Shown here one piece after another: positions 55,044 to 64,000 of a stretch of 64,000 nt of DNA. The translations under genes were made by a program, and so were the position numbers. The notes below the pieces were generated by a model. It was not told the DNA's origin. It saw only the letters and a program-made list of their open reading frames with translations, and ran no database searches. The first letter of the stretch is position 1, and every line of letters begins with the position of its first letter. This DNA comes from Nothopassalora personata (Eukaryota; Ascomycota; Dothideomycetes; Mycosphaerellales; Mycosphaerellaceae), in NCBI GenBank assembly GCA_033816765.1, contig CM066291.1, positions 3,968,001 through 4,032,000 of the forward strand. Direction: 5' to 3'.

Positions 55044-55691
55044 ATGGCCGCAACGCTCATCGACGCCACGCGAAACTACGTAAGACGCTATTGCCTCAAG
55101 ACTCTCTTACACCCACATTAACCCTGGCCATCAGTCGCTCTACAGCATCCCAGCAATGTGGGTGCTGAGCATCGCGCCTCACTTCTACGCCGCGTCTCTC
55201 GGCAAATTCGACAACAAGCAGCCCCGAACCTACACCAAGGAGACCGACAGCAATCAAAGCATCGACAAAGGTATCACTCTCCACCCATTGTTGTCACAGC
55301 TGAAAATTTTCTGACCTCCTGCAGCCACCAAGGGCGCCATCATCCGCGCTGAAGGCGCTCAGCAGAACGGTTTTGAAAACATTGGTCTCTTCGCTGCTGC
55401 TGTTGTGATTGGCAATGTCGCGAAGTTGGACAATGGAATGCTGAATGCTCTCGCGGGGAGTTATCTTGCGTCGAGGGTTGTGTATACCTTGTTGTATATT
55501 TATGGCACTAGTGATGCTGTTGGTAAGTCGATTAGACACTCTGCCGTTGTGTCCAACAGGTCTTGAGATGCTTTGAGTCCTCACTGACGCGATGCGCAGC
55601 CACCGGGAGGTCCGTCTCGTTCTTGGCAGGTGTGGGCATCATCTGGACTCTTTTCATCAAGAGCGGCAATGTGCTCTATGGTCAGTTGTAG
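55044..55691 (+). CDS. MAPEG-family membrane protein
   Basis: Four exons: 55044-55079, 55135-55270, 55325-55522 and 55600-55691 (153 aa, phases consistent; donors GTAAGA, GTATCA, GTAAGT). The product is MAATLIDATRNY, then 'SLYSIPAMWVLSIAPHFYAA', 'RAEGAQQNGFENIGLFAAAV', 'LAGSYLASRVVYTLLYIYG' and 'FLAGVGIIWTLFIKSGNVLY'. Four hydrophobic segments and the 'R.E.A..NG.E....F' element are the MAPEG pattern (membrane-associated proteins in eicosanoid and glutathione metabolism). In fungi such proteins are thought to act as microsomal glutathione transferases or related enzymes; the substrate is unknown. Confidence 0.85.
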
Positions 55692-56386
55692 ACTGCATCA
55701 TGGCATGAAACTTGTAAATTGTACATGTTGTAAAGTCGAGGATTTGTGCTGGTGGCCTTGGCACATAATGCAAGTCAACCCCCGCCAAGGTGGTGCAGCC
55801 ACAGACTTCATTTACATCACTGGCAAATACAGAACCCAATTGTCGCAGCTGGCGCTCAAATTACCTTTCCTGGATACTCCGGCCCAGTCTGCATCGTTCT
55901 GAGCCTTAAAGGTGACCTGGGACATATGCGTCGCCAGTCAATTTTCTGCTTCCCCAAAGCATTCACGCAGGCCCGTGGCAACGAAGGCTTGCTCGCGATT
56001 GAGAATGTCCCATACCCACTCATTGTCCTCTCCGCCTTCAGTCGTATGACTCAAGCATCCGTTGTGGCTCGGCACAGGAGGCGCAAGGCGCCTCCGGCTG
56101 TGATGCCACCATGACCAAGATGTGTGTATGCTGCTCAAATCTGAATGGCGAGCTTGCAGAGCCATGGAGCGAACGAATCGCCTTCACTTGGTCTTGAAAG
56201 CGCACATCAACGCCGAGCTCTCTCTCATCTGAGTCCAATTTCAGGCCAGCGTGGTACGCATTGGACCGACTCGTGGCGACGCCCGCCGATGTTGGCTGCA
56301 CTGCATCGATCTGTCAAATTCTGGTGCTCCTTTTTCACTTGGCCGCTGTTAGTCGTTCTCTGAATCAGAAATAGTGTCTCGCCCCT
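55692..56386. other. Convergent intergenic region
   Basis: Between the 3' ends of the MAPEG gene and the metallo-beta-lactamase-like gene. No gene was seen. Confidence 0.4.
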
Positions 56387-57319
56387 TCAACTTTTCTTGC
56401 TTCTCGAGAAGAAACCACTCCTCGAAGTCTTCAGCTTTTGCTTCGGAACCAAAGTAGCCGGCGCTTGAGAACCACTGTCTGCATCTAGCAGCACTTCCGT
56501 CTCTACAGCCATAGCTCGGATCTCGTCACCAGTCGGGCGGCACTCAGCAACAGTAGCATAGGGTCTCCCTTCGACAACCTGCTCGTCCGCGCCATCAAAC
56601 TTGACCTTCGTCCTTGGCCTGGCAAGTTCCGCTCCAGATTCCTGGTCGAAGTAGAGCTTGTAGTGTGCCGGCATGCCCAAGACCTTCTGGAAGCTGGACC
56701 AAGCTCTATGGATGCCGTCGGCGCCTGCGGCCTGGACCGATGCACTGTTCTGCTGCATCTTCCTCTTCAAGCTGGCTACAGAATGTGCACCAAAGACATT
56801 CTCTCCGACTTGGTACGCCCTGCCGTCCGGCGTTGACAGTCCCGGAAGTTGCAGCATAGTAATCTTCATATGCCCAACTTGAATGGAATCTCCGTCGACG
56901 AACTCCTCGTCACTATGCGTGCTCGGGGCGAAACCATACTTCCTTGCAAAAAGCTTACCAAACGGCTGAGCAGCCTGCGTGCCACAAACTCTCGGGGCGT
57001 GACCTTGTATCTTCAAAAGTTGTGACCGAAGGTACCAAGCTCCAGAGCGGTTATTGTTCGAGGACGACAGAGTCTCCAGCATGATATCGACGCGGTAGCT
57101 ATTGCTCTTCACAAACGAGAGAAGTTGGTCCGCAGCCTGGGTGGAGATGGCGATTCGGTCCTTGGTATGGTCCAGAACCGGATCAATCAGCACACAGCTC
57201 CTGGTCCCCGCATCGACGATGATATACTGCCACGCTTTCGTCGAAGGATCGAAGAAGTCGTGAATGACATAGTCCTCCGAGCCAGCAGCGCCAGAGTACG
57301 AGGTCATCGCGCAGGCCAT
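56387..57319 (-). CDS. Metallo-beta-lactamase-fold protein lacking metal ligands (probable pseudoenzyme)
   Basis: A 310-codon minus frame without introns. The first 70 residues, 'YVIHDFFDPSTKAWQYIIVD', 'RSCVLIDPVLDHTKDRIAIS', 'DQLLSFVKSNSYRVDIMLET', follow fungal ETHE1/persulfide-dioxygenase-like or related MBL proteins closely. Where the family has the HxHxDH zinc/iron box after 'LET', this protein has 'LSSSNNN'. At the third-ligand site the family has 'PGHTPDHIGY' and 'VGDSLF'; here it reads 'PGLSTPDGRAY' and 'FGAHSV'. All expected His/Asp ligands thus appear lost while the reading frame and fold framework are intact over full length. It may be a regulatory or structural pseudoenzyme, or a gene early in decay. 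It ends in a basic, Ser-rich tail. Confidence 0.72.
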   Translation of the reverse strand: MACAMTSYSGAAGSEDYVIHDFFDPSTKAWQYIIVDAGTRSCVLIDPVLDHTKDRIAISTQAADQLLSFVKSNSYRVDIMLETLSSSNNNRSGAWYLRSQLLKIQGHAPRVCGTQAAQPFGKLFARKYGFAPSTHSDEEFVDGDSIQVGHMKITMLQLPGLSTPDGRAYQVGENVFGAHSVASLKRKMQQNSASVQAAGADGIHRAWSSFQKVLGMPAHYKLYFDQESGAELARPRTKVKFDGADEQVVEGRPYATVAECRPTGDEIRAMAVETEVLLDADSGSQAPATLVPKQKLKTSRSGFFSRSKKS

Positions 57320-60300
57320 GGCGAAGCTCGCGAAGCTAACGATAATTCAGGAAAGCCGTAAGAATTTATGAATGGAAGATAGAGTCAGACACATCGCTTT
57401 GAAAGTCCGCTGTCGAAAGTGAGGGAGGTCTCGAATGCCTCGCGTGCCCAAGGACGCCGTTAGGATTAAGGTTGCCGAGCCAGGAAGTATAACCATTTAA
57501 CCTGTTGAGCCCCTTCTTAGTGGGGGAAAAGGCCGTTCCTGCTTCCAGTAACTCTGACCCGGCGAAGTGCGCAATGGCATTCATCCTGATCGGCGAGTGT
57601 ACAATATATACACAGTCGTATCTGCTCGTGTGATGCCTGTGCAAGGCCTCGGCGTTGCTGGTCATTATTGTAGGTGACCGAGGGGCGTTCACGAGAATTC
57701 TCAATACTGCACAAAGTCTGGAACGATGCAGAGAGATCATATCTGCATTAGACGGCCGACCAAGACAATAATTGATACTTGACCTGAGAAGTACTGACTC
57801 GGATGAAAACTGTCACCAGTGGACGGCGCAGCATCTTCAAAGCAAGAAGCCCCTTATTCAAGCGCGCCTTGCGATTGTGGCGAGAGCATTTGTACGCAAC
57901 GCAAGGATGATAACGAAGAATTCATGTGTGACTTGTGAGCTATCACTTCCGGCAATGCTATAAGCAATTTGATTTCATAGTCCGATGGCTTGCGTCAGCG
58001 CTTGGACCTGCTGAACGAGACTGATTTTGAATTATGCTGAAAACGACGAGTGTGCTGCTTCGACGTCCGCGGCGATTCTGCGATGCATCAGTTCTCAGCA
58101 CAACGAAAGATAAAACCTCTCTGCTCAACAGCAGGTGCTGATCTCAATCACTCCCATTCACTGGCATCCACACCACCATCTTAAACCTCAACTTATCTGC
58201 ATGTGAGAAGGACGAATGGGAACGCCAAGATGCCATCTTCACATGCGGCCCCCCAGCTTGCGGGCCCAAAGCTTCAGGCCCCACGAGCACAACAGCGGCG
58301 GCTACAGTACGCCACGATGCCCCAGTCGCCGATGGTGCGTGTGAAGTGAGGCGCGTATATGTTTGAAGACGACCTTCGCGCTTTGCACTTACCTCACGAA
58401 TCAACGATACGGTCTCGGAAACAAGGCCGGCAGAGCGCATGAGCTCTCGATTCTGCGAGTTGATCTCGAAGATCTTGTCAAAGCCAGCAGCTACTCCTGC
58501 TCGATGGCATGCGAGACGTCGCTATTGGCGATGCCATCGAGATTTCAAAAGGGTAACCATCGTCCCGATACAGGCCTACAGCGATAGCTGTTCGAGATGA
58601 AGCGTGTAAGTTGAAAGCGGACGTTTCGCATCGGTACCACATGCAGCTGGCGCTGCGCTTGAGATGCAGGTTCTCGACACGCTTACCGTGGCTGACAAGC
58701 CTTCGGCCACAATGTGGATCTGCTCCGTCCGTACAGCCGATACGTGGGAGAACCTCATCAAGGAGAGTGTGCAAGAAGGCTTGCAAGCGGCGCGCATGTT
58801 CTTGGTTGCTTGCACCTGATCGCTGTGATAGCCTACGGAGGGCCAGATAAGCCTAAGCCACGATCGATGCTGAGACTGAGGTGAAGGCCTACTGCGTGAC
58901 TATATGCCACGTACGTATCCACAAGCGCGTTAGCTATACTCGAGCACCACGTGGCAACGTCTCAGCCACTGCCAGATGGCACGCATAGGTCTCAGAAAGA
59001 ATATGACATCTGCCCTTGGAATCAACTTACAGCCAGTCTGCACGATCTGCAGCGCCTTTGGGTCCTATAGAAGATGAGAGAGTAAGCAAATATCCAGCTA
59101 CAGGGGCAAAGGGCCTCGTCGATGTCTAAGACGACTCAACCAGCTGGAGACATTGCTAGCCGGGCCAGAATCGCATGTACTTCCCTCCTCGCTTACCTTG
59201 ATCGACCCAACCAACCCGACAGCATACACCAGATTCCCAAACCCCCCATCCCGCAATCTTCGTATCCTCAATACACTCCTCAACCTGCTCGATGCCCAGA
59301 ACCTTCAACTCAGTCCAGCGTTCCGTCATACTCAGCATAATAGCTCCAGGACCACATCCAACCTCCAAGACCACGCAACCAGGCTTCAACGAGTTGAGGG
59401 ATGGCTATGGCACATCAGCTCGCACACTCCTGCTCGCCATTGCCTTCCGCATGAACCTTCCTGCTGAGTGGAAGGCCACCTTGGGTTTCCCGGGGGTTCA
59501 GGGCCATGTCGGTTGGTGTAAGTCGAAGGACTGAAGGAATTCTTGGAGATGTGTGCTGTGTGATACGCTAGAAGTGAAGGGAAATGTGTTGTGTTGTGTT
59601 ATTGCTAGTTTTGGCCGAGTCCGGAAAGGGAAGGTCAACCCTGCCCTGGCTGATCCTTCCAGAGGTGCGCTGTCCCTGCATATGACCTGAACACAATGTG
59701 GAAGTTGCGCCCATCAGTGACCTCCTGCGAAGCAGGAATGGCTGAGCTCACCAGTCGTTTGGACGTTGATGCCAGTCAGCACCGCTCGCAATGCCGGTGT
59801 CCGGCTACAGAAATCTCGTGCTGAACTCAGTGCAGCTCGTCGCGTACTAGACGCATGCACCGCCAGTGCCTTGTTGCATTGGTAGGACAGGACCGCTGGA
59901 GCGAGGCGGTCTGAAGAGCCAGTGTGTGAGATGCTCGGGTCCCGAGAGTGGACTGAGATATGAACTGATTATTTCCACAACTAAGCTTAGGTATGCGTGC
60001 TGCTATCACACATACAGTCCGTCCAAGCCAGTAAATACTCCTCGCTGTAAAGCACTTCCAATTCACAAAAGAAAAACTTTCTGACCTGCCGGTTGGTATC
60101 AAAACCCCTTCTAGCCGCCGCTACCAAAGGAAATAGCACTGATTGGAATGCTGCCGGACTTGCTCAGTCGGCGGTCCTCGTCCGTAGGGTACTGGTCACC
60201 GTTTGCAACGCTAGCTAACCCGCCCTGTGCATTTCTCAACAGTGCCGCCGCTCCATCGCTGCTACGTCTGGGGGTTGTCATGCCTCCGTCGCTCTTCTGT

Positions 60301-60494
60301 CCAGGTCCAGGACCCTATCCTTGACTGGCGAAGCCGCGCGAGTGATTTGGTTGTCCGTGCGAAGACTTTGGCGGTGGTCCTTGCGGTCTTGTAGAAGTCA
60401 GCTAAACAGTCAGAGTGTAGATACATGGTCAATGAAAGGGTATAGATAATCAATGCTCCGGGTTATCAGTGGTGGTTTGGGAAGCAAGGACGAT
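57320..60494. other. Region with fragments only
   Basis: No intact gene was recognised. At 58350-58820 some frames look coding: plus 'AALEMQVLDTLTVADKPSAT' with 'ENLIKESVQEGLQAARMF', and minus 'AAGFDKIFEINSQNRELMRS', which would need splicing to make a protein. A methyltransferase relic lies at 59120-59400 (separate entry). 59500-60490 has no features. Confidence 0.3.
59156..59405 (-). pseudogene. SAM-dependent methyltransferase fragment
   Basis: A minus frame reads 'LKPGCVVLEVGCGPGAIML' and 'LKVLGIEQVEECIEDTK', i.e. motif I (VLEVGCGPG) and the acidic loop after strand 2 of class I SAM methyltransferases. A TAG lies a few codons upstream ('catag' could be a splice acceptor), and after the fragment the frame loses similarity. 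Only about 60 residues are recognisable, so it is a relic or one isolated exon. Confidence 0.5.
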
Positions 60495-61679
60495 CTAGTA
60501 CCCGTTCATGGTCATGCGCTGACTCTGCCTGCTGAGCTCACGGTCCGCAGAGGGTGAGATTGGCCGGCTGCCTCCGTGCACCTGTGCGCTGGACTCCTTG
60601 AGGGCAAGCAATTGCTTGGCGCGGAACGATTCGTAGTGGATTTGTGATGTCGTCTCGATCAGGTCCTGGAGGTGGGTGCGTGTGAGGAAGTCTCGGAGGT
60701 AGACGAATTCGCAGTGCTTCTCGTCCTCGACGTTGATGGTGCCCCAGCGGTTCTGGCGACCGCGAACAGTCTTGCCGTTGACGTTGATGTTCTTCTCGCT
60801 GCCGACGACAGCGAATGGAATGATCGACTGAGCCAATGTTAGCATGAGTGTCCTGCCGGTCATCAGCTACAATTCCTTACCTTGATCTGAGAGTTCATGG
60901 CTGCCTCCTCGGCATCGTACTCCTCATTCTCGTATGGGTACATGCGGATGTTGTGGAAAGCGAACTCCTCCTTGATGCGGTCCTTGAAGAGCTGTCTCTC
61001 CTCCAAGGTCAGACTATCGGCCTTGGCAATGACAGGGACCACGTTGACCGTCTCGCTGAGCTTCTTCAACACCACGATATCGATTGGCTTCAATGCGTGG
61101 CCGGTGGGTGCGATGAAGTACAAGCAGCAGTGGATGCGAGTGTCCTGGATGTATCGCTCACGCTGGGCTGTGAGCTCTTTCCTGAGGTATGCGCTGTGCT
61201 GGTCCTTGATGTACTTGACAATCGGGTCCCAACAGCGGTCGTTGTTCACAAGGTCGCCATAGCCTGGGGTGTCGACGATGTTCAGGCGCAGACGCACGCC
61301 GTTCTCCTCGATGATGTGGGTGACTGGGTGGATCTCGGTGGTGCTGCGCACGGGCTCGGTGGGCTGCAGGCGACCCTTGCTGTCAACGAGATGCGATGCG
61401 AAGATGGTGTTGATGAGCGTCGATTTGCCGAGGCCGGTTTGTCCTGCCGGCGCATTTCAGTCAGCGTCGCTCTACAGATGATTGGATCGTTGGCAGTGTG
61501 CGCTTGGAGTGTCGCATAGCCATTGGCATGCGGCATCACGCGAACATACCAACGCAGATAACGTTGAACTGAAAGCCACGCTTCAGCAGCTTCTTCTCGA
61601 TCTGGGTGGTGATGCTGTCGAAGCCAACGTGGCTCTTGGGAAACACGCTCTGAGGCGGCTGCAAGTGCACCGCTGCCAT
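60495..61679 (-). CDS. CDC10: Septin Cdc10
   Basis: Three exons on the minus strand: 61679-61550, 61443-60881 and 60827-60495 (341 aa). Splicing 1-2 joins 'FQFNVICVG' to 'QTGLGKSTLINTIFASHLVD', creating the P-loop GxxGxGKST. Also visible are G3 'VDTPGYGD', the septin 'HCCLYFIAPTGHALKPIDI' block, G4 'AKAD' and the septin-unique 'RGRQNRWGTINVEDEKHCEF'. N-terminal 'SHVGFDSITTQIEKKLLKRG' and the lack of a C-terminal coiled coil fit Cdc10 (AspD of Aspergillus) rather than Cdc3, Cdc11 or Cdc12. Septins form filaments at septa and hyphal tips. The start MAAVHLQPPQ is the last ATG before the conserved part. Confidence 0.92.
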
Positions 61680-61974
61680 GGTCGCTTGCTGTGTATGGAG
61701 AGGGTCGCAAAGGTGTGATCGATGAAGCAGAGATCGAGGAGAAAGTCCTGTCAAACGAGTGAAGCTGGCTACAATGGCAATGGCAGCAATCGTGGTCGGT
61801 CAACGCGGAGGAAGTGGACGGAGAAAGTGCGGCCGGCTTTCTACAGGGATGCCGCTCAGGGACAGGGATGTCCAATCATGAAGCGAGGCAAGAGCCGCAA
61901 TTTACATGGGCAGGAGCGCCTCTTGAATGCTAAGGCACCATCTACACATCTGAATAACTCAGCATCAACCCACA
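61680..61974. promoter_or_regulatory. Divergent promoter between CDC10 and MRPL32
   Basis: Only 295 bp separate the two start codons, so both promoters must share this segment. No defined binding site is claimed. Confidence 0.6.
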
Positions 61975-62554
61975 ATGGCGACGGTACGAGCTCCATCAGC
62001 TGCTTTCCTCGAGGCGTTCCTGCCGGTCGTGCGCGCGCGACTCCTGCCACAAGAGGAATCGATACAACGGTTACCATTGGTCCAACAAATACAGCACATG
62101 CGATTGCAAGCGAGCCTCATACCTGCCGCGTTGGCACCGATCCCCACGCTACTGGGCGAGCTATGGGATGGGCTGCTGAAGGCGGTGCCGAAGAAGAAGA
62201 CGAGTCACATGAAGAAGCGACACAGGCAGATGGCCGGCAAAGCATTGAAGGACGTGACGGCGTTGAACAAGTGCAGCGCGTGTGGGCGGCTGAAGAGGGC
62301 GCATGTGCTATGTCCATACTGTGTGCAGAGTATGTGCGAAGATCAAGTCGTTGCAGGAAACGCTGCTGACTTCAGGTACAGGCATACGGCAGTGGTTTGG
62401 GAATGGCTTCAAGTCGAAACAGCAAGTCGAGGTCGAGAAGGAAGAGCAGTTCGCCAAGTGGAACGAAGAGCTGAGAGCAGCGGGAAAGAAGGAGCTTAGA
62501 TGGGAAGATCTATATGATGAGAAGGATACCAAGAAGGACGAGGCTAAGGCGTGA
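61975..62554 (+). CDS. MRPL32: Mitochondrial ribosomal protein bL32m
   Basis: Two exons, 61975-62329 and 62376-62554 (intron GTATGT...CTTCAG, 46 bp), 177 aa. The mature part begins at 'AVPKKKTSHMKKRHRQMAGK' and 'ALKDVTALNKCSACGRLKRA', with the L32 zinc site C-x2-C ... C-x2-C in 'KCSACG' and 'LCPYCVQ'. The ~70 residues before it should be the mitochondrial presequence; in yeast, Mrpl32 is cleaved by the m-AAA protease before joining the large subunit. The acidic/basic C-terminal tail ('FAKWNEELRAAGKKELRWED') is typical of fungal forms. Divergent from CDC10. Confidence 0.9.
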
Positions 62555-64000
62555 AATCTGATTGATGCGAAGAAGCATTAGCGAAGGCGTTGTGCATCGC
62601 ATTTGGTGAGGAGTTCACGAGCATGGTATGTATATTGAATTGACTGCTACGGCAGTTACTTTCACCGGCAACATGACAACATTCTCACCACGGCCCTGAT
62701 CGCCTCCTATTCTTATCCTCACCTCGCACCGGATGCTCTCTGAAGAACAGTTCAAACGCCTTCCACATGTCACTCACATCCTTCTCAGGCGCCTGAGTTC
62801 GTTCAGGGTGCGTTCGCGCTCGTTCATCTCTGCGGCATGTGCAACCGCGCCAGCCGCATCATCGCCATTATTCCTCCGCTTTAAGTCGCCCACATCACCA
62901 ACAGAGTGATGCACTTGAGTACCATGGTCATCCAAGTGTTGCTGCACCAATGGGCCCCGAAGTTATTCATTGTTCAGAGACGAGAAGCCGCCCTCGGTCG
63001 CACATCTAGTCAAAGCACTGCCACGGGATCACAGACTGTTCCGATGCCGTGAAATCGTTGAGGCCGGCCAGAAGTTCCACCTGATTTAGCCTGTGGTCTA
63101 TGCTGTCTATCCAAGAGACATGGTCGCGGAGGTAGATGATGATGTCCATGTCCCCCGGTGGGAAAGGTCTTTGTTGCGCGTGACGAAGAAGTTGGTGGCT
63201 TGGATGCTGTCGGTCAAGAGGCGATGGATGTCAGTCAGCGCCTTGGCGGGCTCAGGAGATAGTGCGACAAGCTTTGACGCGAGCTCGATGGCAGTGTTGA
63301 TCTTGGTGCGTAGTGCATCGAACAAATCAAGCACAGTTGGCGCGTCGCTGGACATGACGAAGATGAATACTCGCGAGCGGAGGACTGAAAGAGCGGACTC
63401 TGACAAGACTCATGGCAGCCAATAGCTATCAGCAAGCAAGATGTCCTTGTCGTGTCAGCGCACGCGCGAGGATTCCTGCTACACCTCGAGGTCTGGCATT
63501 GGGCCGCCAAGGCTATACTTCCTACTACCACGACTGAAGACAATTCCTTCGAACCATGACCACGCATATGATGCGTCTGATCACAATGATAGCAGAATGC
63601 AAGTGAGCCAGCGATCGGACAGATGCTGGGGTCGAGGACACGGCTGTCCTCAGCCCTTAATTCTCATCGCCTCACCCTACTCACAGGTGACATACATCTT
63701 TTACAAAGCTACATCTTGCGCAAGTGAACCACAAGCGGAATACTGTTTTCAGTCCGAATGGCATCTCAATCTGGCGTCAGCTCGAGAACACCCCTACATC
63801 GCGTGCTCAAAACGACTGCGAGGAATCGGGAAGAGCAAATGCGTATTTGTCGAGGTCTGCAGGGTCTCAAACAGATTATTACTTGAAGTGAATGGGTTAT
63901 AGGTCCGTGCCCATGCACAAGCTAGATATATATTGCTGCCTTTCTTCCACCTTCATAGATACAACAATCAAGACACATACATCACCCATCAAGTTTATTG
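62555..64000. other. Right end of the window, no convincing gene
   Basis: A minus frame with ATG at about 63355 reads 'APTVLDLFDALRTKINTAIE' and 'AKALTDIHRLLTDSIQATN'; it looks helical and protein-like but is short (about 80 residues), and I know no family for it. Other frames are featureless. Confidence 0.3.

Noticed and set aside
1..64000. CRISPR array, rRNA or tRNA genes
   Set aside because: No regularly spaced repeats; no rRNA-like stretch; no cloverleaf with an internal B box was recognised by eye. A tRNA search program would be decisive.

Overview
The window looks like a chromosome segment from a filamentous ascomycete (Pezizomycotina, most likely a dothideomycete; the class is inference). 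Genes are split by short introns of about 45-180 bp with GTAAGT/GTATGT/GTACGT donors. Orthologues of typical fungal housekeeping genes occur on both strands (septin CDC10, BUD6/AIP3, ataxin-2/PBP1, mitochondrial porin, VTC1, MPP10, MRPL32). The TA-rich repeat remnants look like products of repeat-induced point mutation (RIP). Exon boundaries were read by eye from splice sites and reading frames. No rRNA, tRNA or CRISPR array was recognised.

Layout. 1-2.4 kb is a retrotransposon-rich end: the 5' end of a Ty1/copia element on the minus strand (LTR, half-tRNA primer site, start of Gag) sits beside a RIP-like TA-rich block and two tandem LTR-like repeats. 2.8-5 kb holds decaying F-box-like genes. 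5.2-18.1 kb is a dense conserved block: an R3H/SUZ RNA-binding protein, a zinc-knuckle RS-rich protein, an SPX/VTC-type membrane protein, a secreted type-B carboxylesterase and mitochondrial porin. 18.9-25.2 kb has an F-box-like gene, an AT-rich repeat island, two small conserved-looking genes and an oxidoreductase relic. 25.9-29.7 kb has a UBC (E2) module, an apparently intact Tc1/mariner transposon and an acyl-CoA thioesterase; the transposon lies between the two divergent genes. 30.3-43.4 kb is a second conserved block: Tctex-type dynein light chain, VTC1, ataxin-2/PBP1, BUD6 and MPP10. 43.6-46.7 kb is a graveyard of F-box-like and glycosyltransferase relics, followed by two full-length paralogous type II membrane glycosyltransferase-like genes (46.8-50.8 kb). 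51-55 kb is mostly gene debris. 55.0-57.3 kb carries a MAPEG-family membrane protein and a metallo-beta-lactamase-like protein that has lost its metal ligands. 57.3-60.4 kb is mostly unresolved. 60.5-62.6 kb has the divergent pair CDC10 and MRPL32, and the last 1.4 kb has no convincing gene.

How the genes relate. Two members of the vacuolar polyphosphate (VTC) machinery, an SPX protein like Vtc5 and Vtc1, lie about 18 kb apart. BUD6 and CDC10 both serve cell polarity and septation. Ataxin-2/PBP1, the R3H/SUZ protein and the zinc-knuckle RS protein are RNA-linked. These are dispersed eukaryotic genes and there is no sign of an operon or secondary-metabolite cluster. The most unusual content is the mobile and degenerate material: a non-RIPed copia next to RIPed DNA, a mariner lying in what reads like a 93-nt intron, the glycosyltransferase family with a frameshifted third copy, and the ligand-less metallo-beta-lactamase-like protein.
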